From contig JAMXBD010000364.1 of the NCBI GenBank assembly GCA_024138025.1, positions 806,001-870,000 on the forward strand: a DNA stretch of 64,000 bases. The letters are read 5' to 3'. The stretch's first letter is position 1; every line of letters starts with the position of its first letter. Source of the DNA: Combretum micranthum. Lineage: Eukaryota; Streptophyta; Magnoliopsida; Myrtales; Combretaceae. Positions 1-12,430 of this stretch are shown here, in pieces. The position numbers and the translations under genes were made by a program. The notes under the pieces are model-generated. The model had not been told where the DNA came from, ran no database searches, and saw only the letters and a list, made by a program, of their open reading frames with translations.

Positions 1-3000
1 TTTATAATTTTAGAGGACCATATATGGAATTATGAAGCTTAAGGAGGTATAAAAACATATTAAGAAAAGAAGAATCACAATAATTATTTGTTCATGGCAA
101 TGACTTTACAAACTTAGGGACAACTCCTTAAATTACTCATCTATCATATAAATATATGCATGCTAATACTAGGCTAAATTTTTACCCAAATTTCTAATGT
201 TCAAGAGAGATTACTTGCCCGCATGGTCCACGTGGCCTTAACCATAGGTACGGGAACTGCAAAAGATATCTATTGGGGTGTAAGCTAAAGGCTTAGTGAG
301 AACTATTTCCATAAATAACTTCTTGTAACAAGATTCAAACAAGTTGATTTAATCAAACAAATGTAATGCACAAGCACGTGGGCAAACAAGCATATAGCTT
401 TCCGGGAACTATATGTTGAATGGATTTACGCCCTCCATTCGGGGTTTGGTGATACTTATCCTCAAAACAAGTAGTTTTAATAACATAAAATTTTAAGCTT
501 GCGAGCACTCATCGCCAAGCATTCATTAAAAACTTTTTAAACTTGCGGCACTCATCGCTAAGTATTCCGAATCTACTTGATTTGACCTTGCTTTCGGATC
601 AACCGCCAAGCATATTCCATTAAGCCGCCAAGGCAATCGCTTCGGATCTTCCGCCAAGTGTTGCTTTCAACATGAGCTTACTATCCTTCTCACCCAAGGA
701 TAATAACCCAACCAGCAATGTGACTCACTTCGTGGTATGCATGAGTTCTTAATTTATAAAGTCATAACATAATTATTTTCAACTTTATGGCGATCAAGGA
801 ATTTCACACAAATCATATTAAACTAAAACAATCACTTAGAACAATTCGGGCTTCGATATTCTTAGAATTCTTTCAAGGAATTATTTTACATGCATATCGG
901 TTTATCTTTTCCTAACTCTAGTGCAACTAATTTACAAGCACAACAAGTGTAGCATTTAATGGAAATAAACTCACAATGCCATTGTCGTCTATTCTTCTAA
1001 GCGGATGAGTCGTTCACACACACCACTTATCGTAATAATTCTCGGGTAAAGGAATCCTTCCTCGGGTCACCTCTAACCAAAGAAAATATCCACAATGAGT
1101 TTTTTGAAGATTTTCTTGAATTTTGACAAAACAATGTCAAAGAAACTTAAAGTTCGTATAGAAGGATGTTTCCAACTTAAAATGGCCATACTTGGTCATT
1201 TTTAACTCGGATCGCGCATATAATATACCGATTTCTACCTACTCGAAAAGATCTACCCATTTCCAAAATTAATTTCCATCAAAAAAAAGCCATATAGGCT
1301 CCGAAACAGTGGTGACATAAAATTCACCACGATTTTCAAGTAAAAACAACTTTTGGTTCAAGAAATCAAAATTCTTTGTTTGACAAATACTTAGTTATCT
1401 ATATAGTTGAAAAATTCTCTTTTTATAACTATATAACTCATATTTAAGCATGCTCAAGTGTCTTGTTGTCCAATTATTTTTCTTAGGTAAAACAATGTCG
1501 GGTTGAAGCTTTTCGGAAATTATTTTTGTAAATTTCTTGAAATGTATACCTTGCTTTCTTTGTTTTCTAAAACGTTTATGTTGGTTTTATTTATCTTTTT
1601 CTAAGTGAAAATAAAATTTTCCTCCTTTCTAAGTTACATTAATACTATATTTGAAGTTTTCTTAGGAAATACGCTATCTTCATTTTTCTTGTGTAAAACC
1701 TTTTTGTTTACTTGTTTTGCAAAAATCCTTACTTGATATTTCTTATCTTTTTCTCATGTCTCATATTTTTCAAAAAAACATCCATGCATGAAAATTTGTT
1801 TTCTTCATAAAAACAATGTGGAACAATTAAGGACTTTTTGTAGAAAACTAATTTCTATAATTCTATTAATTTTCCTCTTTGTAACTTGAAAAGAATAACA
1901 TTATTATTTTTCAAACCATAAATTTTCTTTGCCTATTTGTTTGCAAAGGTCTTTACTTAAAAATTTCCTTAGTCATCCATCTATTTTTCTCTCTTATGAA
2001 AAGAACCATTTTTGTATCAACAATTTTCTTTTTGAGAAACAAGGTGGAATAATAAAGATTTTAAGTAGCTTTTAAGTAAAAATAGTTTCGAAAATTATAG
2101 TGAGCTCTTTTGTAACTTGAAAAGGCATGAGTTTATTTTGTTATCTTATAGATTTTACTTTTTACATAAACTTATTTCTAAGTGACAAAAATTCTTCTTT
2201 TTTGTAAATAAAATTATGGACAACATTAAATGAACATGATTATGAGAATAATAATAACCAAAATAACATAAAGCATAATAATCAAGTCAAGTATTGGAGT
2301 CTTAGCTTTTTCAAGGCTCTCGAGACTAAGAAGTAAACTAGTCCCATAATAAAATGAAATGAAAGAAGGAAAAGCTTGTTTTGACTTGATGAGGAAAAGT
2401 CTAAGACTAGAGACTAGTCTTAAAAAAAACTTGAAATAAATAAATTGCATTGAAGTAAATAAATTGCATGAAAGGTAAATAATTTGCAAGATTGTGAGCT
2501 TATATGCTCTAAATAGTATATATAGCTATATAGATATAGTAAATAGTTATGAACATAAAAGAGACATAAATGAACATAAGAGAAACATAAATGAATATAA
2601 AGGAAACATGAACATAGAGGAATTATGATTATGAACAAAAACAAAGTATGAACCTATTGTTGCTTTCTTAACCTTCATGGTTTTAGAAAACGCACACTAA
2701 GCTCATACTAAGTAGATGAACATGAAGAAATCTTGAGAAATTTCTTACCTAAAGAAAGCTAAGCTAAGAAGACTTCTTGAAAAGAACTCTTGAGAGAAAT
2801 TGGAGAGAAATTTTTGTAGAGTAACTTTAGAGAAGAAGAGGTGTGAAAGAAGTGAAGGTATGAGAGGGTATTTATGGGAAAATGTGGAGTGATTTTTGTG
2901 TGATTAAAATAAAGGAAAATTAAAACAAATTGAGGGCATTAGAGAGAGGGGGGGTGCCGGCCATGCATGGGGGAGGGGTAGTTGTTTTATTTTTTTGACA

Positions 3001-3585
3001 TTTTGAAGAAATAAAAAGATGTATATGTAAGGTAGATATGTGATATAAGTTATGTGAAAGGTAAAAAGTTAAGATTATAGGTTATGTAGAGTGCAAGAAT
3101 AGGTGTAAGAAAAAGTAGAGATAAAAGATAGTGTAGAATAGTAATGAATAGTGTAATGTAAAGTAGATATGACAATTAAAGTACCGGTAGTAAGAAAATA
3201 CGCGTATGATAGCTATATCTGTCATTTTTACTTACCGAAAAATTACGAAACTGATATTTTTGGAAAACTTATATTTTTACGAGTCTAACGGTGTGTTCGG
3301 AATATTTTTACTATTCCAGGCTTTCGGACACGTTTTTCGAGAACTGTGTCCGATCGAGTTCGAAGGACACCCGAATTTCGCGAAACTGAAACTTTTATAA
3401 AACCTATGGTTATTACGAACTATTTTAGCTAATTATCCTAACTTCGTTTTTCAGGGCCAAAGCAAACGGCAATGCCGGATTTAGATGGATACGGTAAACT
3501 AGGGTTTTGTTGACCTTTAGGGTTTCGTTTGACTTCCGGTTTAGGGTTTTATGCTAAACCGATTCCGAAAATTTAGGGGTTTACA
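1..3585 (-). mobile_element. LTR A of the TGTAAACCCC family, truncated by the window edge
   Basis: On the minus strand the copy begins TGTAAACCCC (its end is at 3585 on the plus strand). It runs to the window start, where roughly the last 120 bp seen in other copies are missing. Shared landmarks in minus-strand order are a GCCGGCC box (2956-2962), a TATA-like box (2867-2879), a donor CTTTAG/GTAAGAA at 2748, an intron of about 1.7 kb, a conserved hairpin (1171-1210), an acceptor near 1071, and a short exon ending at a GTGAGT donor (974). The part at 540-670 carries a CGCCAAG-type short repeat. Whether this is a solo LTR or part of a full element cannot be told, because the other end is outside the window. 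Confidence 0.8.
975..1070 (-). other. Predicted LTR exon 2 (copy A), about 96 nt
   Basis: This segment lies between a conserved acceptor (pyrimidines, then TTAGAG) and the donor GTGAGT. It encodes an acidic tail, but one indel breaks the frame; the part P-E-N-Y-Y-D-K-W is still readable. ATGGCA is at 980-982 on the minus strand, just before the donor. The exon is inferred, with no transcript evidence. Confidence 0.45.
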
Positions 3586-6500
3586 GTGTATAAACTATAA
3601 AGGATCACTTTTTTGAAAATTCATTACTCATGTTTACTAATAAATGAAATTTAACCAATACCAATACCAAAAATATGGAAAATTAATGAATAAAGAATAT
3701 ACAGATTTCGTTATGAAACTAATATATGGATTAAGCTTTGGTTTATCCTTTTAGTAAAAGGGTAAATTATACTAAAAAGTATTAACATTTGGGATAAGTT
3801 TATTTAAGGTATCAATATTTTAAGAAGTTAAAAAGAGGTATCTGCGTTTGTCAAAGTGAATCAAATGAGGTATCAATGTTATTATTAGTTTTTAATTATG
3901 TTTCCTTTTTTTTTTTGGCAGAAATTAAGTTTCCTTGGTTATTTGACTCACTTTGCAAAACACTGATCCCCCAAGGCTTAAAGGGAATGATAATGGGGGT
4001 AAGATATTCGTATATAATGCGTCTAACTTCACAAAGAGAGCTAGTGTTGGCAATTTATGAAGTAACCCATGAACCTAGACACAACATGATATAATTATAA
4101 AAGAGTTTAAGTAAATAAAAGTTAACATAATAGGTCAAACCTAGAAACAACATGAATTTAAACATGTCTGAGTTTGGGTATAGGACCTAAACCCACTTAC
4201 AAACGCACGAACCCATTAAAATATATTATTATTGTTTCGTATTTTTATTTTATTCAAAAACAATATTGTTACCCTAACTAAATAATAAAATGGCAAAACT
4301 ATCCATATATGAAATAAATTATATATACAGGTGTAGTATATTGTAAATTATATAGATCATTTATATAATATATATAAAATACAACTCTTATTTAGCAAAT
4401 AAAATATGCATAATTCATGTATCAATAGATAGTTGATTTATTTGATACATATATAACATATATATACACAATATATAATATCATATAATAATAAATTAAA
4501 TATTTCTAACAATTTTATGTATTAATATAACACACATATATATTAAATTTATAGATTATAAATACATAATCTATATGTTATGTAAAGATTATGCATATAA
4601 TTTATTATAAAAATATTTGGATTAAAATAGAAATTGCACACGAAACATTTATAAAATGGATAAATTGTATATAATGTATATAATATATGTAACTGATAGA
4701 GTGTATATAAAGTATGAATTACATCTAATGTATATCGCTTAAATATATATAACATAATATGTATGTGACAGAACATATATATAATAAATATTTACAATGT
4801 GTATGTATATATATAATTATCTGAACATGTGTAAGATAATATATAAATACGTATTAATGTATATGTTATATATGTACATGGTTAAACTATATATTATATA
4901 TATAGCAGTTATAATTTGTAATAATTATAGATATAACTTAAATAGTACATATAAACTAAAGTTATGTGTAACATATATCATATAAATATATTATAATATA
5001 TATATGTATATCACATAACAAATATGATAAAATATATGGTTATATATATAACATATTTTTACATAATAAAATCTACAAATTATAAACATATAATATATAT
5101 TATAATTCATTTGTTATATAAATTAAATATGTTATATGTGTATGTTTGAAGCATAATATATAAATTGTATAAACATATTATACAAATTTACATTAATACA
5201 TAATATAAATGACATATATATTGAAAATATTATATATAATACACATATATAACATATAATATATAAAAAATATAAATAATGCCGAGCATGTTGTGTTTCA
5301 ATATGATTTAGTCTTTTAATATGTTATGTTTCTTGTATTGGGGTTTTAAGCATGTTATATTCATTGGTTATAATGACATGTTAATATATTTATTAGTTAA
5401 AAAAATAGGTCCAATTTCTTTTTTTTTTTTTTGTTACCATCAATTATTATCCACTAATGTCATGTTTATTCAACAACACATTAAGTCATATGTTGTAATC
5501 TCTTCCTTTTAATTATATATGAGTAACATATCATATATAATTTGTCAACTAAGTTTGCCTAGGATAATAACTACTTTACATTAACTTTCCAAGTCACTAT
5601 CTATCATAGTATGAAATCTTTCTTATCACATTAAGAAAGAGTAGTAAATCTTTCTTATTAAGGTTGACACGAGACACAAGACAGTTTTAAATGGGTCGGG
5701 TCACGGGTTTAAGTTTCATACACTATTAATAAACAAGTTGGGTCTTGAGTTAAGGTCTTTTAGGCACGAACCCATTTAGATACACACATGGTACATGACA
5801 TGGTGACATAAATTTCTTACATGAGAGCAAATTTTAGCTATCAAGTCCATAAAATTGTAAATAATCTCTTACACCGTTTGTTCCCATGAGGATGTGGCAT
5901 GCAAATTTTGGTTTTTCTCTTTTCATGATCATTCTCAATTATGATCTTAATTGCACGCGAGCACCGAAATAAAGGAATAGTTTCACAATCTACCTTAATA
6001 CAAAATGTAGAACCTAGTAACACCCAAAAAGGAAACTAAAAGGCATTTTAAGTTAATAGCACTCTTGTATCTTCTACAAATAAATTGCTAATCTAATTTT
6101 TATGTTATGACATAAATTGAAGAAAACTTTGTTAAATTTCCCTCTTGCTCCACTTGGTGCTAACCCCCTAACTCTTAATTGTGCTCTACAAATTTCTAAA
6201 TTACGAACTTTGTCCCTATATTATAAATTCTGATTTCACTTTCAATTAAGTGATATAAAACGACTTTTGAATCATAGATGAAATATTTTTTAAGGGAAAT
6301 CAATGAGGGAAATATTAGTGTAAAAGAATAAATGCTCGTTCACTTTACTATAATGGCAAATTCCGTTATAGTATTATTCCTTATATATAATCATTATAGT
6401 GTTTAGTTATCCATAACGTGTATCATGGATTGTAATATATTGCATAGGAATACTTATTAAAAAAAAGATTAAATAGTCATTCTTTACTTAAATCTATAGA

Positions 6501-6814
6501 TGACAATTCAATACTGGAATTATTTTTTTTAAGAAAATAACTTGCATTTAAATAAAAATTTTAAAAATATAAATCCTATGACAACTTTGTTTCATTCCTT
6601 AATAATTATTCATTCAACGAAGTGAATGGATAATAAAAGTTTCAATTGCAAAATGATTTTGAAAAGGTAATGAAACAACCATCTTTATATATGAATGAAG
6701 AGAAATCAATGTTATAGAGGGTCATGTTGGTAATTAGGTCCACAACCTAATTTAATGCCACGGGTGAGTCAGGCTAGTTACGGGGTCCAAAAAACTATAT
6801 CTAATGAGGGATGC
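3586..6814. other. Old AT-rich intergenic DNA, no gene seen
   Basis: No credible coding sequence. About 3760-3890 resembles the degraded termini of common plant non-autonomous DNA elements (gggtaaatta, repeated gaggtatcaa). From about 4290 to 5290 the sequence is nearly pure A+T with many TATA runs. Two stretches with methionine- and glycine-free repeats of acacgag, cacgggttt and cgaacccatt (about 4070-4210 and 5650-5790) look like the ends of an old hAT-like non-autonomous element enclosing the AT-rich block. No target duplication could be confirmed. Confidence 0.4.
4290..5290. repeat. AT-rich low-complexity block
   Basis: About 1 kb almost free of G and C, dominated by TATATA-like words. 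It is not a clean microsatellite; no fixed period is visible. Short open frames here (for example 4549-4776 and 4797-4985) are made of Ile, Tyr and Met codons forced by composition and are not genes. Confidence 0.8.
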
Positions 6815-7133
6815 TATCATGCCCCAAAGGCTGTTCTAAACGTGACAGTCCGCCACACTCAATATTAAAGCTTAAGTATGACAACCTTAGTCATCCTAAA
6901 AGCTTTGATACCGGGTGTAAGACATACCTTCACAATCATAGAGGACCAACATTGAAACAAGTTGTTTAAAAAGACATTCATATAGCAATTAAGAATGGAA
7001 ATCATAAAGTAAACATATTAAATATAGAAATATATAAAGGTCTTACAAAATATTAAAGGGGCATTCCCCTAACAAAAGGTAAAGTCTATCAAAGTCTATT
7101 CAAAATAAATACATTGGAGATTTACTTAGAAGT

Positions 7134-7862
7134 ACGGTTGTTCACGGTTCGGTTAACCGGTCCGTTGCCTTATTTTTTTTCTCATAACCGTAATAATCGG
7201 ATTTTCAATATCCTAATCATAAATCGATCCATTATAAACGGTTAACCACTTTAACGGTTAACCATTTTTTTCGATTAATTTTTTCAGTTTTCGTTTTTTT
7301 AACAGTTTAACATAATGGTTATGCAAATTTTGCAGTTAACAATATTTTTCAATATGTCTATAAAAAAATTAGAGTATTTTTTTGTATAATTATATTAAAA
7401 GCTATAAATTAAGAATGTAAGACATGTAAAATAGTTATTAATATATATCAGTGCCATCAAGATAATCATCATAATAGCCTTTTACTCATGTGCTCTTATT
7501 AACATTAATCAATTGAACTCAATACAAAATCTCAATCAAACACCACCATTCCAATTTTCAAACATATATGCATTTGTTTCTTTTTATATGAGTCATTCAT
7601 TTTAACATAATTCATATTGATAACACTAAAAAAATAATTATATGGGTATATTATAAATTATATATTTATAATTACGGATCGATTAACCAAATCCATCAGT
7701 TTCTAGAATAAAAAAACCGAAATCGAAACCGAAAATCAAAAAAATTAAAAATGCTAATCTTAAACCGAAACTGATGGATCGATTAACCTTTTTTTTTTTT
7801 TGGATTGGTTTTTCGGTTTTGGTTTGGTTATCCTAAACATTCGGTTTTTTGCACACCCTTAT
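7134..7862. mobile_element. hAT-like non-autonomous DNA element, copy 1
   Basis: About 0.73 kb inserted in LTR B and flanked by the 8-bp duplication TTAGAAGT (7126-7133 and 7863-7870), the target size of hAT transposases. The ends are weakly inverted: acggttgttca on the left, and aagggtgtgca as the reverse complement of the right. Both ends are rich in CGGTT/AACCG words, as in many plant hAT-derived short elements. No transposase is present. A second, larger copy interrupted by LTR I is at 54055-58397; the two match along their interiors in inverted orientation. Confidence 0.7.
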
Positions 7863-8647
7863 TTAGAAGTCTAAGTCTACTACTAGTCTTTGAGTTCTTT
7901 CAAAAACCCTTTAGTCCAAAAGGTAGTTTCTAAGAGAAATATCCCTGGGGCTTTAACCATAGGTAGGGGTGCTGCAAGAGATATCTATAAGGGGATAAGC
8001 TTCTTGCTTAGTGAGAAATAATTCCACAAATAAAGTACTTGGACAATCAATATCAAAACAAGTTATTTAAAGAAGCATATGAGATGCAATCAAATACGTG
8101 AACAAACAATACATATGATTTTCTAGGAATTATATGTTGAATGTATTTACCCCTCCATTTTGGGTTAGGTGTTCGAGGCAAAAAGGTCATAATTCACAAA
8201 TGAAGTTTTTGTAGTTTTTATACGAGCCACTACTAGCTAATAAAATGTAGTTATTTCAGGTGTCCACCTACCATTTTATTACGGGTGATCAATTGCCATA
8301 GAGTAGAATTTCAGGTTCTACGGGTCTCATTACTATGCCTTTGTCCCAAAAAGGGTATAGTAATGAATGCAATGTGACTCACGACGTGTAACTCATGATT
8401 CATTTTATTTAAGTAATCATGGCATAATATTAGATATTTTAAAAGAGATCATAGAATTCGCAGACAAATCATTCCTATACTAATTCATACAATGATTAGT
8501 TAACAATTCACGCTTCGATATACTTAACATAATTTCAATCATATAAGTAAGGCACATGCACTCTCACGTTTTTATCTTTTCGTAATCCTAGTGCTGCTAA
8601 ACTATAAGCAAAAACATAAATATAGAAATGGAAGAATTTAAACTCAC

Positions 8648-8716
8648 TCAGCCAATGCAGTAGAAGCTCCTAGTCAAAAAAGTCCTTGAGGTAAGGAAGC
8701 TCGAACTCCACGTAAC
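8648..8716 (-). other. Predicted LTR exon 2 (copy B), 69 nt
   Basis: Exactly 69 nt between a decayed acceptor (TTTAG/GTTAC) and the donor GTGAGT. In the conserved frame it reads G-Y-V-E-F-E-L-P-Y-L-K-D-F-F-D then TAG, the stop at the same position as in copies D, E, G, H and the inner LTR. The usual ATGGC before the donor has become TTGGC. Confidence 0.5.
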
Positions 8717-10278
8717 CTAAATAAAAAAAATACCCAAAATGAGTATTCCTTGGAAGTTCACTTAAACTTGTAATTTTATTTCACTAAGTTCATAAAAAAA
8801 GCGTGTAGAGTGAAAGTCCAACTTAAAATGGCCATAACTTGCTCATTTTAACTCGGAAATTCACATATTATATATCGTTTTCTACCTACTTGAAAAAGAT
8901 CTATCCATTTCTAAGGTTATTTTATTCATAAAAGGTCATTTGAGTCTCTAAAAGATAGGTATAGAATCAATACTAAAATCTTAGCCTTTAAAATATGATT
9001 TTTCTAACTTTACATGAACCAAAAATCCCATAGGAATCATATAAATATATATATATATATATAGTTGAAAAATCCTTTTTAATATGTATGCAACTCATAT
9101 TATACACATGATTCTAATGATGTTGTCTTAACCAATGATTTTTCATAAAACAATCTTGTCTTGGTAGTTGAAAAAGTGAAGTTTGACAAAATTATGTTAA
9201 GTTGTTTGGAAATAAAACTAAGGATTTTTAAGTTATTAAATATGTGATATAATTTATTTTCCTAAATTCTTAAAAGATAATTTTTTATTAAAAAACTTTA
9301 GTCTTTATAAGTTATTCTCAAATTTTATTATCTAAGTATACTTTACTTGGTGAGTTAATTTTTAACTTATTTTGGAAAACTTGTATTGGTCTTTGTATTT
9401 ACTAAAAATATTGGTAAGGATTTTATAATCAAGTTTTAAGTAAATTTATCATAGAAAAATATTATTGACCTTAAGGTCTTTAGTGATAGTTTGAAAAGAA
9501 AACAAAGAGTTTCTTCGTTATTTTTGTAAAAGTTTGTATGTTAACAATGCTAGAATCTATGGTGATTTTTGTAAGCCCCGATTTTCTTTGTAATCTAAAC
9601 TTGACTTCGAGAGCTGAATCGGAAACCAAAACCCTAAATCGGAATAGCTAGGGTTAGAAAGAAACTTAGAAATCCTAAGTCCGGCTTCATCAAGAATAAA
9701 ACAGTAGAACTTTTGAGAGCTAAATAATATAGATTATAGTTCTAAAGAATATATCGAAACATAAAAAGATTAGTTTTCGGGAAATTATCTGTTTCGAACC
9801 CAACCGGGACCTATTCCGAAAAACTGGCCCTTAGGACTCGAAATTAGAAAAATATTTTGAAATACTCATTAAGATCATAATTTAATAAGGAATACAAAAA
9901 TATGTTTATTATAATTTTTCGGTTTATAAGAATTACAGTTATAGCCTTTATATCATATTTTCTTTACTAACCGGTAATTTAATTGTCTAATCTATTATTC
10001 ATTACTATTCACAAGTACAAGCCTATACCCTACTCACACTCACAAGTCATATCCCTACTTTTACATCCTTACAATCTAACCTTACCTTATTACATCATAT
10101 TTCTTATATTTACTTTTCCAACACACTTTATTACACAAATTAAATTTGAAAAAAATTACAAAACTCATTTTCTCTCCCCATCCCCCTCTATGGCCGGCAC
10201 ATACCCCCTTCTTTTCCCTCTCAATTTGTGTTATTTTTTCTTCTTTTAATTAATCATACAATACCCTAATAACCCTCA

Positions 10279-10290
10279 CTATATATACTC
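10279..10290 (+). promoter_or_regulatory. TATA-like promoter box of LTR C
   Basis: CTATATATACTC about 0.7 kb into the LTR and 80 nt after a GGCCGGC box. It is followed by a pyrimidine-rich leader and then a 5' splice donor at 10425. The same box-to-box spacing (71-80 nt) is seen in copies A and H, which supports a real core promoter. Confidence 0.6.
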
Positions 10291-10424
10291 TTTTATGTCT
10301 TCATTTTCACTTTTGCAAATTTTCACAAACTCTCTCCCTCTTTCACTCCCTTGCCGTGAGCCATACACACACACTCACACACATTTTTTTTTCTTCAACT
10401 CCTCTTGTTCCACAAGCCTAATAG

Positions 10425-11921
10425 GTATAGATCTAAACTTTACCACCACAAAACCATGTAATGGCAAGATCATTCATGTGTGGATTCATAAAAGTCCCCA
10501 TGAGCTTCATGTTAGGGACATGAAACCACTAAAACATGATGAACAAGCCATCATAAGTTGTGGATCTTATGTTTAAAGTTCATATTTTTGTCATAATCAT
10601 AATGTATGTTCATATAGTGATGATTTCATGTAGGAATCTTGCTACTATATTATTATCATGGTAGTATACTTCATTTCATGCATCTAACATGATCATTACA
10701 CTTAGATCTAGCTTTTAAACATCTATTCTCTTACATAATATTAGAGATCTCAAGCATTTATCATGTTTAAGATGAATAAATGGTCATAAAGATTTTGTAT
10801 TATGTAAATGAATGTTTTGTTATTTCCAAAAGTTAGGATATTTATGAAGATGAGCCAAAAAGCTCAAGAACAAATTTGGTTTCATCAAAACAAATTTTTG
10901 TAAATTCGGATGGAAAAAGAGATGTATTTTGAAGACCTATTTATCAACTCCAAAACATGATTTTTAAGGGAAAAATGAAGGACTTATGGAATAGGTAACA
11001 ATAAGAAATGATTTTAATAAGTTAATTGTAGATCTAGTAAGAGAAATTTATCAAACAAGAAATATTTACAATATATAAAACTTAGATCTTAAGATAGTTA
11101 CATGAAATTCGTAACTAGGAAAAGAGGATATGTAAACACCTATTTTTCAAACTTAAAATGGAAGTTTTATTAAGGAAATGAAGTCCTTAGGGGATAGGAA
11201 TAATAAAGCCTTGAATTTTAAAGTATCAAATGAGTTTTCCTCAAAGAAGTCACTTAAAAACTATTTTTACAAAATTCGGATCTAGGAATAGCCATTATTT
11301 AAACACTTGTTTATAAAGTGTAAAATGAGGATTTATGTTGAAAAATGTAGACCTTAAGGAATAGATATGAAAAAGACTTAATTTTAGCAAGAATAAATAA
11401 ATTTTATTAAGGAAAATCTCTAAAACAAGTGTGGTTGGACAAGAACACAAATTAGACTTACTAGGTTAAGTATTCATGATATCTTGTAAAGTAGAAATTT
11501 CCAAAAATATTTTCTAATAGAATATCATCATGAATATGCATATAGGAAGCTCATAACATACCATTCATGATAGTAAATTGTTAATATTGCGTGCATCTTT
11601 GGTATGGGTAGTAGAAATATCATAATTCCTTACAAAACAATTTCGGAAATGAGTGTTTGGATACTGAACAAAACTATTCGGATCTTTTTGAGACTTAAAA
11701 GTTTTCAAAATTTAGATATTATATTAGAATTAGATAGATCTTTCGAATTAGATAGGAATCAGTATATAATTTACGAAATTCCGAGTTAAAATGACCAAGT
11801 TATGACTATTTTAAGTTGGAATTTCCACTAATGACAAGAATTACAAACTTAATAGTTTTTTATGAAATAAAATGGATTAGATATGAGTTGAAATACTCAT
11901 TTGGGTATATCTTTCGTTTAG
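10425..11921 (+). other. Predicted leader intron of LTR C (1.50 kb)
   Basis: The donor is AATAG/GTATAG and the acceptor is CTTTCGTTTAG/GTGAC. Equivalent positions in other copies give introns of 1470 (E), 1477 (G), 1781 (F), 1384 (I), 1496 (J), 1613 (D), 1840 (H), 1678 (A) and 1019 bp (inner LTR). A conserved hairpin lies about 100 nt before the acceptor. Splicing is inferred from sequence only. Confidence 0.5.
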
Positions 11922-11990
11922 GTGACTTGGATCCCGAGGATTCATTACCACCAGATTACTATTACCAAGAGACTGACAACCAATGTCCAA
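11922..11990 (+). other. Predicted LTR exon 2 (copy C), 69 nt
   Basis: In the phase where the first codon is split G/GT, the exon reads G-D-L-D-P-E-D-S-L-P-P-D-Y-Y-Y-Q and stays open to the donor. Compared with copy E, the codons for L-P-P-D-Y-Y-Y differ almost only at synonymous positions. ATG is at 11983-11985, followed by the donor GTGAGT at 11991. A longer open frame, 11816-12040, overlaps it, but its upstream part is not conserved between copies. Confidence 0.55.
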
Positions 11991-12301
11991 GTGAGTATTA
12001 CTTCCTAATTTCATTTCTTGCTCGTGATTGTAGTAAATAGTTGCACTAGATTATAAGGCAAAAGATAAAAATGGAATTACATGATGGGAATTATGGGGGA
12101 TTATGTATTCTAATTGATGAGTTGAGAAATGGTATTAAGAATATCGGAATCAAGTGATTAACTTATGCTTGTTTAGAGTATTATAGGAGTGATTGTCTGC
12201 AAAATTGTTGATCACCTTAGAAATTGGTATTAATGACTATTCGGATTAATAAACTAATACAGACATAATCACTTCACGATGGGGATGGAGCATTAGCATC
12301 T

Positions 12302-12430
12302 GTTGGTTACCCGTGATCCTTAAACGGCTAAAAGTTGGTTGATCGTGATCCATAAACGACATAAATGAGTTGGTTGATCGTGATCCATAAACAACATAAG
12401 TTGGTTATCTGTGATCCATAAATGGCTTAT
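12302..12430 (+). repeat. Minisatellite, about 30-bp unit, in LTR C
   Basis: Four or so diverged tandem units containing gttggttgatcgtgatcca followed by taaacgacataa. It sits between two conserved LTR blocks. Other copies carry a different short repeat in this same slot. Confidence 0.8.

Larger units (their letters stand above)
6815..9569 (-). mobile_element. LTR B of the TGTAAACCCC family, 3' half missing
   Basis: The plus strand starts with TATCATGCCCC, a decayed form of TGTCACGCCCC, then the usual block (aaacgtgacagtccgccac). It shows the shared landmarks: lower-copy minisatellite slot (about 8210-8330), short exon (8648-8716) and hairpin (about 8821-8856). It stops at 9569, where LTR C begins in the opposite orientation, so the promoter end of B is gone. 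A hAT-like element (7134-7862) is inserted in it with an 8-bp duplication. Confidence 0.75.

Noticed and set aside
10295..10576. Open frame beginning MSSFSLLQ in the LTR C leader, in phase with exon 2
   Set aside because: It would splice in phase, but copies A and G have stops in the same phase and copy J has no ATG in exon 1, so the match is probably chance in pyrimidine-rich sequence.
11816..12040. 74-codon open frame in LTR C
   Set aside because: Only the part after the predicted acceptor (11922 onward) is conserved at codon level; the upstream part is closed by stops in copies D, E, H and J.
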